From positions 1 to 40,147 of the forward strand of contig CALBJG010000120.1 in the NCBI GenBank assembly GCA_937892865.1: a DNA stretch of 40,147 bases, written 5' to 3'. How positions within the stretch are numbered: position 1 is the stretch's first letter; every line of letters begins with the position of its first letter. The notes under the pieces were generated by a model, which ran no database searches, had not been told where the DNA came from, and saw only the letters and a list, made by a program, of their open reading frames with translations. The position numbers and the translations under genes are program-made. Positions 31,022 through 38,601 of the stretch are shown here, piece by piece. The DNA is from an uncultured Clostridia bacterium (GTDB lineage Bacteria; Bacillota; Clostridia; Oscillospirales; Oscillospiraceae).

Positions 31022-31741
31022 ATGGAAAAGACAAAACTGAATGTAAAGAAATTTAAAAGGCTGTTTCTGATCGCAGCCATTGTACTGCTTGCAATGGGCG
31101 TGTTAGGCGTTGTTGCAGTACTTTGCATAAATGGTTATGTGGTGAACAGCACCAAAAAACAGATCCTTTCCGAGGAAGAAGCGGCTGCTTTGCAGGATGT
31201 TGACTGTATTGTGGTTTTGGGTTGCCAGGTGAAATCTGATGGCACACCCAGTCATATGCTGGAAGACCGGCTAAAGCGGGGCGTTACACTGTATAAGGCG
31301 GGCGCAGCGCCAAAACTGCTGATGAGCGGCGACCACGGCACAAAGGGCTACGACGAAGTGGACGCAATGAAGCGCTATGCTTTTGAAGCGGATATTGTTT
31401 CGGAAGATATTTTTATGGACCATGCAGGGTTCTCTACTTATGAAACGGTATATCGGGCAAAAGAGATATTTGGAGCTAAGAAAGTGATCTTTGTTACCCA
31501 AACATATCACCTGCACCGGACGCTCCACATTGCCAATGCCCTGGGCTTGGAAGCCTATGGTGTTGCCGCAGAGTATCGCACATACAGCGGTCAGACAATG
31601 CGGGATATCCGGGAGATCCTTGCCAGAGTCAAAGATTTTGCTATGGGTATCTTCCAGCCGGAACCCACATTCTTAGGGGAAACCATTCCCATCAGTGGCA
31701 GTGGCGAACTGACCCACGATGATAAATCCAATTTTTCATAA
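31022..31741 (+). CDS. YdcF/SanA-family (DUF218) membrane-anchored protein
   Basis: 239 residues. One N-terminal membrane helix (about 15-37, LIAAIVLLAMGVLGVVAVLCI) precedes a DUF218 alpha/beta domain with the typical strands IVVLGCQV, LLMSGDHG and VIFVTQTYHLHRT and the conserved acidic position in EDRLKRGVTLY. Relatives such as E. coli SanA and ElyC take part in envelope integrity or vancomycin tolerance, and their biochemical activity is unsettled. AAAGGAG lies 6 nt before the ATG. Single gene between two terminators. The last ~25 residues are polar and probably unstructured. Confidence 0.85.
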   Translation: MEKTKLNVKKFKRLFLIAAIVLLAMGVLGVVAVLCINGYVVNSTKKQILSEEEAAALQDVDCIVVLGCQVKSDGTPSHMLEDRLKRGVTLYKAGAAPKLLMSGDHGTKGYDEVDAMKRYAFEADIVSEDIFMDHAGFSTYETVYRAKEIFGAKKVIFVTQTYHLHRTLHIANALGLEAYGVAAEYRTYSGQTMRDIREILARVKDFAMGIFQPEPTFLGETIPISGSGELTHDDKSNFS

Positions 31742-31798
31742 CAACCCTTACTGACGGTTCATAATAGAAGAAATCGGCAAAAGGGAAAATACATAATT

Positions 31799-31840
31799 AT
31801 CTCCCCTGATGTAATTATCCGACATCAGGGGAGATTTTTA
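31799..31840 (+). terminator. Rho-independent terminator
   Basis: ATCTCCCCTGATGT (31799-31812) and ACATCAGGGGAGAT (31822-31835), 9-nt loop, followed by TTTTAA. It separates the convergent YdcF-like and AraC genes. Confidence 0.9.
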
Positions 31841-31898
31841 ATCTGGGGTTCTGCACTTGGTCCGTTTGCTGTATTTTTTGCTGTTATGTCGGGACTTT

Positions 31899-32771
31899 TT
31901 AGTCCTTTAACGATTTTGTATAGTCTGTCAAGGTCATGCCTGTTCGTTTTTTAAACAGCGAAGAAAAATAATAAATGCTGTCATACCCCACCGCTTCTGC
32001 TATTTGCGTAAAGTTCAGATTCCCATCACGGATTATCCGTTTTGCCTGTCCGATACGCAGATCTGTTAGATAATTGACCATGCTTCTGCCTACATGCTCT
32101 TGAAACACCCGTTTGACCTGGGAAACACTGACTCCCAAGGCAGATGCCAGACTATCCAATGTAATATGTTCCTGATAATGCTCCCGCAGGTAATCCGTTG
32201 CTCTTTGGGCCAGCAATGGTCCTTGGTTTGTCCGCTTGGGAGAAACCGCCCGCTGTGGAAAGCCGATATTGTCATCCCGGCGGCAAATAAGAATAAACAG
32301 TTGTTCCAAATAGGTTTTGATCATCTGATCGCTATACCAAGGGGCTGTATCCCTTTTGACCATACGGATATAAGGCGGATCGTTTTCAAAGTGCTGATAT
32401 ACCTGCTGCGCCTCATCCACCAGCAGTTTCAGTTGTTCTTTTTCTTTTCTGTGAAGCAGAAGGACCTTTTTTTCTAACCGATGCATTGCCTGGCTGGAGC
32501 AGTAAAAAGATACAACGATAATATCAGCCTCTCCCACTGCCTGAAAACTGTGGAATTCTCCCGGCAGGTGAAAGGCCAGTTCCCCGGATTTCATAAAATA
32601 GACATTATTGCCGGCAGTGACCACAACACTGCCTCGGTCCACATACAGAAACTCCCAGCAGTCGTGGGTCTCACCGCGGAAAGTGTAATCCTGAGGACAG
32701 CGGTAGTAGGAAATATTCACGATTGCCTGAACATCAAAGTTCGTTTCCAGAAAAATAGGATGTAATTCCAT
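31899..32771 (-). CDS. AraC-family transcriptional regulator
   Basis: 290 residues. The N-terminal half (about 10-160) is a cupin-like sensing domain (THDCWEFLYVDRGSVVV, GELAFHLPGEFHSF). The C-terminal ~100 residues are the two-HTH AraC DNA-binding domain (ITLDSLASALGVSVSQVKRVF and FTQIAEAVGYDSIYYFSSLFKKRTGMT). ATG 32771 is the start because AGGAG lies 5 nt upstream; the frame continues to 33053 but would run through the divergent promoter and into the neighbouring gene. It is transcribed away from the TIM-barrel/oxidoreductase operon, so it very likely regulates that operon in response to a sugar-like ligand. Confidence 0.92.
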   Translation of the reverse strand: MELHPIFLETNFDVQAIVNISYYRCPQDYTFRGETHDCWEFLYVDRGSVVVTAGNNVYFMKSGELAFHLPGEFHSFQAVGEADIIVVSFYCSSQAMHRLEKKVLLLHRKEKEQLKLLVDEAQQVYQHFENDPPYIRMVKRDTAPWYSDQMIKTYLEQLFILICRRDDNIGFPQRAVSPKRTNQGPLLAQRATDYLREHYQEHITLDSLASALGVSVSQVKRVFQEHVGRSMVNYLTDLRIGQAKRIIRDGNLNFTQIAEAVGYDSIYYFSSLFKKRTGMTLTDYTKSLKD

Positions 32772-32798
32772 AGGCACTCCTGAGCAGATATTGTAAAA

Positions 32799-32828
32799 AT
32801 AATAGCAGATTTTATATAGAAGGGACAA
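32799..32828 (-). promoter_or_regulatory. Candidate promoter of the AraC gene
   Basis: Minus strand TTGTCC (32828-32823), 18-nt spacer, TATTAT (32804-32799). Confidence 0.5.
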
Positions 32829-32838
32829 AACCAAGTGA

Positions 32839-32844
32839 TATAAT
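32839..32844 (+). promoter_or_regulatory. Candidate -10 of the TIM-barrel/oxidoreductase operon
   Basis: TATAAT without a recognisable -35, consistent with activator dependence. Confidence 0.5.
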
Positions 32845-32895
32845 GGGATTATACAGGCAATTCCCCATATTGTAAAGCAGAAAGGAATGTTTTTT

Positions 32896-33738
32896 GTGAA
32901 AAAATCCATTAACATCTGGTCCTTCGTGGGAAAAACCAACCGGGAAGCAATGAAACTTGCCAAGGATGCCGGTTTTGAGGGCATTGAATTAGCCCTGGGT
33001 ACAGACGGTGAGATCTCTATGACATCCACCGACGAAGAACTGCTCAGTATCAAGGCTTATGCCGAGGAACTGGGCATTGCAATTCCCAGCATTTCCAGCG
33101 GTCTGTGCTGGACAGATTCTTTGACCTCAGATGATCCTGCGCAGCGGCAGAGAGCCCACGATATGATCACTCGTCAACTTTACTGCGCAAAAATGCTGGG
33201 CGCCGAAACAATTTTGATTATCCCCGGCAGCGTCAGTGTAGAATTTGTCCCCGATTGGCCTGTGGTGCCTTACGATGTGGTTTACGAAAGAGCCCTTGAG
33301 GCTGTGAAGAAGTTAGCGCCCATTGCTGAGGAATACGGCGTAGAGATCGGTCTCGAGAATGTGTGGAACAAGTTCCTTCTTTCCCCTCTGGAAATGCGCA
33401 ACTTTATCGATGCTGTTGGCAGCGATTATGTAGGCGCTTACTTTGATGTAGGTAATGTGGTTTACTCCGGATACCCGGAACACTGGATCCGAATTCTCGG
33501 CAAACGGATCAAGAAAGTACATTTCAAGGAATATCGTTGCAACCCCGGCACCCTGAATGCTTTTGTAGATCTCCTCTCCGGCGATGTGAACTGGCCTGAG
33601 GTGATGAAAGCCTTTCGTGACATCGGTTACGATGGCTGGGCAGCCGGCGAGATGATCCCGCAATATAAATACGCATCCGATCAGATTATTTACAACACCT
33701 CCGCTTCTATGGAGCGGATCCTGAATGAGAAATTCTAA
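32896..33738 (+). CDS. Sugar isomerase/epimerase-type TIM-barrel enzyme
   Basis: 280 residues of the xylose-isomerase-like TIM-barrel superfamily. The likely divalent-metal ligands are E154 (IGLENVWN), D184 (AYFDVGN), H209 (KKVHFKEY) and E252 (AAGEMIPQ). The segment LLSGDVNWPEVMKAFRDIGY is typical. GTG 32896 is chosen because AAAGGA (32881-32886) is 9 nt away, while ATG 32887 follows it without a gap; the family usually begins MKKSINIWSF. Members act as epimerases, keto-sugar isomerases, inosose dehydratases, or lyases of 3-keto-glycosides (DgpC-like C-deglycosidases). Being first in an operon with three Gfo/Idh/MocA oxidoreductases favours a keto-sugar substrate. Confidence 0.85.
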   Translation: MKKSINIWSFVGKTNREAMKLAKDAGFEGIELALGTDGEISMTSTDEELLSIKAYAEELGIAIPSISSGLCWTDSLTSDDPAQRQRAHDMITRQLYCAKMLGAETILIIPGSVSVEFVPDWPVVPYDVVYERALEAVKKLAPIAEEYGVEIGLENVWNKFLLSPLEMRNFIDAVGSDYVGAYFDVGNVVYSGYPEHWIRILGKRIKKVHFKEYRCNPGTLNAFVDLLSGDVNWPEVMKAFRDIGYDGWAAGEMIPQYKYASDQIIYNTSASMERILNEKF

Positions 33739-33753
33739 AGGAGGAACTATCTA

Positions 33754-34761
33754 ATGATTAAAATTGGTTTAATTGGCTGTGGCTTTATGGGTGGTATGCA
33801 TGCTGCCTGCTATCAGGCTTTGGCTTCCCTGGGCGTAAAGGTCGTAGCAGTAGCAGATCTGCGTCCGGAATTTGCTAAAAAACTGGCAGGCGAAGGCGTG
33901 GCAATTTTTGAAACCGGTATGGACTTGATTGCCAATGCTGATGTGGATGTGGTAGACATCTGCCTACCCACATACCTGCACACCGCTCACGCTGTAGCCG
34001 CTATGAAGGCCGGCAAGCATGTATTTATCGAAAAGCCTATTTGTTTGAAAGAGGACGAGATGGCGCTGCTGCTGGCTACCGAAAAAGAGACCGGCGTAAA
34101 AGCACAGGTAGGTCAGGTTATTCGTCACTGGACAGAGTACGCCTGGCTGAAGCAAACTGTGGACTCCGGCGTATATGGCAAGGTGCTCCACGCCCAATTC
34201 CGCCGTCTTAGTTCTCTTCCCACTTGGGCATGGGAAAACTGGCTGCACCAGGCAGATAAGAGTGGCGGTCTCGCTACAGATATGCACATCCACGATGTAG
34301 ACTTTGTCCGCTATATTTTGGGCGAACCCGACACGGTAAAGGTTCAGGCCTACCGGGATGAAGAGGGCGCGATCCAGCAGGTCAACGCACTCTTTGGCTA
34401 TGGCACCCAGGTCAGCGTCAGTGTGGAAGCTGGCTGGAACTACCCTATCGACTTCCCCTTCACCGCAGACTATCGTGTGAAGTTTGAAAAGGCTACCGTC
34501 GTCTTTAGTGGCGGTGCGCTGACCGTTTACCCCAACGAAGGCGGCGCTGTACAGCCTGAGTTGGCAGAAGAATTCCAGGGAGAAAACAACATTGGCGGCA
34601 ACATCTCCAGTCTGGGCGGCTACTATAACGAATTGAAATATTTTGTGGAGGGCTTGTTGGGTCAAAATGATCTGTCCGTTGCCACCGTAGCGGAAGCCAT
34701 CTCCTCTATGAAATTGATCAAAAAAGAAATCGAAGCAGCCGGTGGCCTTATTTTGAAATAA
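33754..34761 (+). CDS. Gfo/Idh/MocA-family oxidoreductase 1
   Basis: 335 residues. N-terminal Rossmann domain with GLIGCGFMGGMH (about 6-16) for NAD(P). The EKP motif (93-95, FIEKPICLK) supplies the catalytic Lys. In the C-terminal alpha/beta domain the DMHIHDVDF segment (176-184) supplies the Asp/His pair. Known relatives oxidise a sugar or inositol hydroxyl to a ketone or reduce it back. AAAGGAGGAACTATCTA lies upstream of ATG 33754, which is 15 nt after the TIM-barrel stop. It is co-transcribed with two further family members, suggesting sequential oxidation and reduction steps on one substrate (inference). Confidence 0.9.
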   Translation: MIKIGLIGCGFMGGMHAACYQALASLGVKVVAVADLRPEFAKKLAGEGVAIFETGMDLIANADVDVVDICLPTYLHTAHAVAAMKAGKHVFIEKPICLKEDEMALLLATEKETGVKAQVGQVIRHWTEYAWLKQTVDSGVYGKVLHAQFRRLSSLPTWAWENWLHQADKSGGLATDMHIHDVDFVRYILGEPDTVKVQAYRDEEGAIQQVNALFGYGTQVSVSVEAGWNYPIDFPFTADYRVKFEKATVVFSGGALTVYPNEGGAVQPELAEEFQGENNIGGNISSLGGYYNELKYFVEGLLGQNDLSVATVAEAISSMKLIKKEIEAAGGLILK

Positions 34762-34773
34762 GGAGAAAGTAAA

Positions 34774-35796
34774 ATGCTTAAAGTTGGTATTGTTGGTTGC
34801 GGTAATATCTTTACAATGCACGCAACCAGCGCAAATCATTTACCCAATGCGCAAATCGTAGGCGTCTGCGATGTAAAAAAAGAGCGGGCAGACCGAGCCG
34901 CGGAAAAATACCATTGTAATGCCTATTACGATTATAAAGAGATGATTCGCAAGGATCTTTTAGATGTGGTTCACATCTGCGTCCCCCACTATCTGCATCC
35001 TATCATTTCTCGATACGCATTAGAACAAGGCATTCACGTTCTGTGTGAAAAGCCTATGAGTATTACAATGGAAGATGCCCTTGCCAATGTAGCGTTGGCA
35101 GAGGAAAAGAAATTAAAATACGGAATTATTTTCCAGTGCCGATACAACGACTCTGCCAAGCTGGTTAAGGAGAATTTGGAAAACGGCGCATTGGGCAAGG
35201 TGATCTCCGCGCGAGTCGTGTTGACTTGGAACAAGCCCGACTCCTACTATAGCCTGTCCGATTGGAAAGGCACCTGGGAGAAAGAAGGCGGCGGTGTCAT
35301 TATTGACCAGGCTATCCACTCTTTAGATCTGGCAAACTGGTTTATTAACGATGAAGTCGAAAGTGTGCAAGCCCAACTTGCCAACCGTGGCCATAACATT
35401 ATGGAAGTCGACGACACCGGTGAAGGTTTCATCCGTTATAAAAACGGCGCAACCCTTAGTTTTTGGGCAATGAATAATTACGGCTGTGATGATCCCATTG
35501 AAATCCGCTTGCTGTGTGAAAACGGCAAAGTGGTTATGGATTATGACCGGGCCAAAATTTTCTTCAACGATGGCCGTGTGCTGTCCGTAGAAACCAAGAT
35601 CGATCCGGATGTGTTTTACGAAGGTGGTAAGGATTATTGGGGGTTCCAACACATCCGGGAAATTGCTGATTTCTATGATTGCGTGGAAAAGGACAAAGAG
35701 CCACCTATCAGTGGTCGTGAAGCACTGAAGATTCAAAAACTCATTTGTCAGATATATGAAGAAGGAAGAAAAAATTTTATTTTCTACCGAAAGTAA
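34774..35796 (+). CDS. Gfo/Idh/MocA-family oxidoreductase 2
   Basis: 340 residues. NAD(P)-binding GIVGCGNIFTMH (about 5-16), EKP motif (92-94, CEKPMSIT) and a catalytic-domain segment IDQAIHSLDLANWF (about 177-190) that provides the His and Asp. It differs clearly from the other two family members in this operon, so it probably has its own substrate or direction. AAGGAGAAAG ribosome site; 12 nt separate it from the preceding gene. Myo-inositol or scyllo-inositol dehydrogenase, glucose-fructose oxidoreductase-like and 3-keto-glycoside-forming activities are all possible. There are no iolB, iolC or iolD genes nearby, which argues against ordinary inositol use. Confidence 0.9.
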   Translation: MLKVGIVGCGNIFTMHATSANHLPNAQIVGVCDVKKERADRAAEKYHCNAYYDYKEMIRKDLLDVVHICVPHYLHPIISRYALEQGIHVLCEKPMSITMEDALANVALAEEKKLKYGIIFQCRYNDSAKLVKENLENGALGKVISARVVLTWNKPDSYYSLSDWKGTWEKEGGGVIIDQAIHSLDLANWFINDEVESVQAQLANRGHNIMEVDDTGEGFIRYKNGATLSFWAMNNYGCDDPIEIRLLCENGKVVMDYDRAKIFFNDGRVLSVETKIDPDVFYEGGKDYWGFQHIREIADFYDCVEKDKEPPISGREALKIQKLICQIYEEGRKNFIFYRK

Positions 35797-35811
35797 GACG
35801 GAGGAAACGCA

Positions 35812-37065
35812 ATGAAAGAAAAAATCAAGATCGGCTATGTAGGTCTGGGCCGACGGGGAATGGGCGTGCTGAAACTCAATTTTGCTGAAATGAGTGATGT
35901 AGAGGTCAAAACCTTGTGTGACTGGAATGCCGACAGACTGGAAAAAGCACTGGAACTTTTCTCTGAAAAAGGTAAGCCTGCGCCGGCTATCACTACTAAC
36001 GTTGAAGATATTTTAAGGGACGAGGAAATTGATGCCGTGGTCATTATGACCAGTTGGGATACCCACGTGAGCCTTGCAAAAGCCTCTCTTCTTGCCGGCA
36101 AATATACAGCGGTGGAAGTAGGCTGTGCTTACAGTTTGCAGGAATGCTATGACTTGATAGATGCTTACGAAACAACCAAGGCACCACTGATGATGTTGGA
36201 AAACTGCTGCTATGGCCGTGACGAAATGATGACACTGAATCTGGTAAAACAGGGCCTGTTTGGCGAGATCGTCCATTGCAAGGGCGGCTACTGCCACTTC
36301 CTGCCTGATATGGAACTATTTAAAGATGGAGAATGCAACCATTATCGTATTCAGGAGTACATCCACAGAAACTGTGAACAATATCCTACCCATGAATTAG
36401 GACCCATCGCCAAGGTGCTGGGTATCAATCGTGGTAATCGGATGATGAAATTGGTATCTGTAGCATCTAAAAGCCGCGGCTTAAAAGAATACGCTGCACA
36501 GCACCTACCTGCAGACAGCGAGTATAACCATGTGGAATACTTGCAGGGCGACATTGTAAATACCTGCATCACCTGCGCCAATGGTGAAACCATTATGCTC
36601 ACTCTGGACACAACTCTCCCCCGGGCATACTATAGTCGCGATTTCACCGTCCGTGGCACAAAGGGTATGTACGCCGAGGAGCGTTTCACCGTCTATTTTG
36701 CCGGTGAAGAAGAGGATCACATCAATAACCGGGAGGAATCTTACGAGAAATATGACCATCCTCTCCACGCAGAATATGCCAAATATGAGGTCAAGGGCGG
36801 TCACGGTGGAATGGACTGGCTGGCATGCCGTGCCTTCGTAGAAAGCGTAAAGAATGGAATCAATACCCCCATTGATGCCTATGATACTGTCTCTTGGATG
36901 GCCATCGCCCCCTTGTCCGAAATGTCCATCCAAAAGGGAGGTATGCCGGTAGATATTCCGGACTTTACCCGTGGCAAATGGATTCGCCGTGAACCTGTGG
37001 CGCAAAGTAAATATTGCTTAGATCAAATTATTACTGACCCGGACACGCCGATTTTCCCTGAATAA
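35812..37065 (+). CDS. GH109-like Gfo/Idh/MocA protein (NAD-dependent glycosidase type)
   Basis: 417 residues, longer than its two neighbours. It has the Rossmann motif GYVGLGRRGMG (8-18), but EKP is replaced by EVG (102-104), and it contains YPTHELGPIAKVLGINRGNR (191-210). That block, with Tyr191 and His194, is the hallmark of GH109. GH109 enzymes keep NAD bound, oxidise the sugar at C3, eliminate the aglycone, add water and reduce again. ENCCYGRDEMMTLNLVKQG and the CANGETIMLTLDTTLPR block also fit that family as recalled. No signal peptide or Tat motif, unlike several secreted GH109s, so it is cytoplasmic. Substrate unknown; alpha-N-acetylgalactosaminidase activity should not be assumed. 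Last gene of the operon. Confidence 0.85.
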   Translation: MKEKIKIGYVGLGRRGMGVLKLNFAEMSDVEVKTLCDWNADRLEKALELFSEKGKPAPAITTNVEDILRDEEIDAVVIMTSWDTHVSLAKASLLAGKYTAVEVGCAYSLQECYDLIDAYETTKAPLMMLENCCYGRDEMMTLNLVKQGLFGEIVHCKGGYCHFLPDMELFKDGECNHYRIQEYIHRNCEQYPTHELGPIAKVLGINRGNRMMKLVSVASKSRGLKEYAAQHLPADSEYNHVEYLQGDIVNTCITCANGETIMLTLDTTLPRAYYSRDFTVRGTKGMYAEERFTVYFAGEEEDHINNREESYEKYDHPLHAEYAKYEVKGGHGGMDWLACRAFVESVKNGINTPIDAYDTVSWMAIAPLSEMSIQKGGMPVDIPDFTRGKWIRREPVAQSKYCLDQIITDPDTPIFPE

Positions 37066-37156
37066 AAATCATAACTACCGGCTGCCCGTGCCGATAGTAT
37101 AGAGGTTCATTGTTTTTTGCGAGAGATGTTTGCTACTATTGAAATGATGGTTTAAA

Positions 37157-37178
37157 GAGGCCGCATGGCGGCCTCCCC
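37157..37178. terminator. Bidirectional hairpin between convergent operons
   Basis: GAGGCCGC (37157-37164), ATG loop, GCGGCCTC (37168-37175). On the minus strand it is followed by TTTAAAC, so it mainly serves dpaB. A weaker hairpin (ACTACCGGC/GCCGATAGT, 37074-37098) followed by a T-run near 37111 may serve the oxidoreductase operon. Confidence 0.7.
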
Positions 37179-37739
37179 TTATATTAATAATGGTTGAATC
37201 TGCCGTCCCTCTAGCGCTGCTTCCAGCGCCGGGGGGATTTTTTTGAAATCCGCCACCATACTGGCAGGTTTTTTGACGGGATCGTCTTGCCCAAAGGGAA
37301 CGAAATAATAATGCTTTTTAGATAATAGTTTTCCAATGTTCTCTGCTGCGCCGGCTAGGGCATCGTTGGTAGAAACAGCTACTAACACCGGGCGCCCGTT
37401 ACGCAGATGACTTTTTGCTGCCATCGTTACCGGCGTGTCTGCGACACTGTGGGCTAATTTGGATAGTGTGTTGCCGGTACAAGGAGCGATCACCAGCGCA
37501 TCCAATAACTTTTGCGGGCCAATAGGCTCTGCCTGCGCAATGGTGTGGATCGGCGGCTGACCACAGATTTCCGTCGCCCGCTGAATGTGGGATTGCGCTG
37601 TTCCGAAACGGCTGTCAATGGTATATGCGTTTTGAGAAAAAATGGGGATCACCCGGTACTGCTTTGCCAATTGTTCCATTACCGGAAACACAGATGCAAA
37701 CGTACAAAACGATCCGCATATGGCAAATCCGATATTCAT
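37179..37739 (-). CDS. dpaB: Dipicolinate synthase subunit B
   Basis: 186 residues, flavoprotein-like fold: N-terminal GFAICGSFCTF, central VIAPCTGNTLSKLAHSVADTPVTMAAKSHLRN and VLVAVSTNDALAGAAENI, all typical of SpoVFB/DpaB. With DpaA it makes dipicolinic acid from dihydroxy-tetrahydrodipicolinate in the mother cell during sporulation; the product is packed into the spore core with calcium. ATG 37739 has GGAG 7 nt upstream and lies 4 nt after the dpaA stop, so the two genes are coupled. The longer frame to 37784 would overlap dpaA. Its presence is good evidence for endospore formation. Confidence 0.93.
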   Translation of the reverse strand: MNIGFAICGSFCTFASVFPVMEQLAKQYRVIPIFSQNAYTIDSRFGTAQSHIQRATEICGQPPIHTIAQAEPIGPQKLLDALVIAPCTGNTLSKLAHSVADTPVTMAAKSHLRNGRPVLVAVSTNDALAGAAENIGKLLSKKHYYFVPFGQDDPVKKPASMVADFKKIPPALEAALEGRQIQPLLI

Positions 37740-37743
37740 TACA

Positions 37744-38502
37744 TTACTCCTTCCTCTGAGCCAGCCGCAAAACGGTTTCGGCAATCAGTAATCCTGAACT
37801 TTCCGGGGCATCTTTACCGGGCAAACCTCTGGCCCATATTACATCGTCCCCCTCGATCCCTTTTTCGGAAGCCAAATCCAGTTTCAGACAATTGGGATCG
37901 CAATAACGGAGTTGTTCCCGGGTCAGAAGCATAGTGGGAGCGGTGTTGCAAATGATACGGTACTGTTGCAACAGTGCCGGTTGAGATAATGTGGCAATGA
38001 CATCATATCCCAGTGCCGCCAGCATGGCTCTGTCGGCAGGCTTTCGGGCATATACGGCAACATCGGCACCCATTTGCCGCAGTAACTGGGCAAGACACTT
38101 GCCGATCCTGCCCCAGCCCAATATCAAGACCGGACAACGATCCAATGTGACCGGCACAGCGTTCAGAATCTGTTTTACAGCGCAGTGGGCAGTGATGGAA
38201 GCATTTTGCGCCAAATAGGATTCATCTTGTAAAAGATCGATCTTTCGATATCCATCCAATAACGGTGTGTTTAAATTGCCACCGTATACGGTTATATCCG
38301 GCGGCAACGCGTTCAAATGGAATTCCAACTTGCTGCCGCCTTTCAAAGCGCCGTTTGCTTCAAAGGCGGGGACCGGTAATATCAGATTTTTTACAGTGGG
38401 ACCGGGCGCTGCGCATACTTTACAACCATACCGGAGCAACGCCTGATGGGTATATGTAAGGGCATCACTACGCCCCAATAACAGAAAACTGCGGTTATCC
38501 AT
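37744..38502 (-). CDS. dpaA: Dipicolinate synthase subunit A
   Basis: 252 residues. The N-terminal domain includes APGPTVKNLILPVPAFEANG. A Rossmann domain starts at LILGWGRIGKCLAQLLRQMG (about 120-140) and binds NAD(P). CNTAPTMLLTREQL and the C-terminal PGKDAPESSGLLIAETV are typical of SpoVFA/DpaA. It is the dehydrogenase-like subunit of dipicolinate synthase, acting with the flavoprotein DpaB encoded 4 nt downstream. ATG 38502 is preferred, with AAAGGGTG upstream; the frame extends further to 38625 but would overlap the divergent DUF4364 gene. A mother-cell (sigma-K/E) promoter is expected, and a candidate is noted at 38524-38552. Confidence 0.93.
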   Translation of the reverse strand: MDNRSFLLLGRSDALTYTHQALLRYGCKVCAAPGPTVKNLILPVPAFEANGALKGGSKLEFHLNALPPDITVYGGNLNTPLLDGYRKIDLLQDESYLAQNASITAHCAVKQILNAVPVTLDRCPVLILGWGRIGKCLAQLLRQMGADVAVYARKPADRAMLAALGYDVIATLSQPALLQQYRIICNTAPTMLLTREQLRYCDPNCLKLDLASEKGIEGDDVIWARGLPGKDAPESSGLLIAETVLRLAQRKE

Positions 38503-38523
38503 ATAATCACCCTTTCTATGTGC

Positions 38524-38552
38524 CACAATATGCGGAAGGGAAATGGGTTGTG
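38524..38552 (-). promoter_or_regulatory. Possible sigma-K-type promoter of dpaAB
   Basis: Minus strand CACA (38552-38549), 16 nt, CATATTGTG (38532-38524), resembling the mACm / CATAnnnTA pattern with one mismatch in the -10. Confidence 0.3.
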
Positions 38553-38553
38553 C

Positions 38554-38581
38554 TTGATTTTTTCTGCGGGTATTGTATAAT
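38554..38581 (+). promoter_or_regulatory. Sigma-A promoter of the DUF4364 gene
   Basis: TTGATT (38554-38559), 16-nt spacer, TATAAT (38576-38581). Confidence 0.7.
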
Positions 38582-38601
38582 GAAAATAAGAGGTGAATGA
38601 A

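Larger units (their letters stand above)
32788..32876. promoter_or_regulatory. Divergent promoter region with paired ATATTGTAAA sites
   Basis: The 10-mer ATATTGTAAA occurs at 32788-32797 and 32867-32876, in the same orientation and 79 bp apart, flanking the divergent promoters. They are candidate AraC-type half-sites for looping or activation. Confidence 0.4.

Noticed and set aside
32772..33053. N-terminal extension of the AraC regulator to 33053
   Set aside because: The extra 94 residues would cover the divergent promoter and the start of the TIM-barrel gene; AGGAG directly precedes ATG 32771.
33754..37065. Ordinary myo-inositol catabolic operon
   Set aside because: The TIM-barrel and Gfo/Idh/MocA proteins could suggest IolE/IolG, but no iolB, iolC, iolD or iolJ is present, and the third oxidoreductase is GH109-like.
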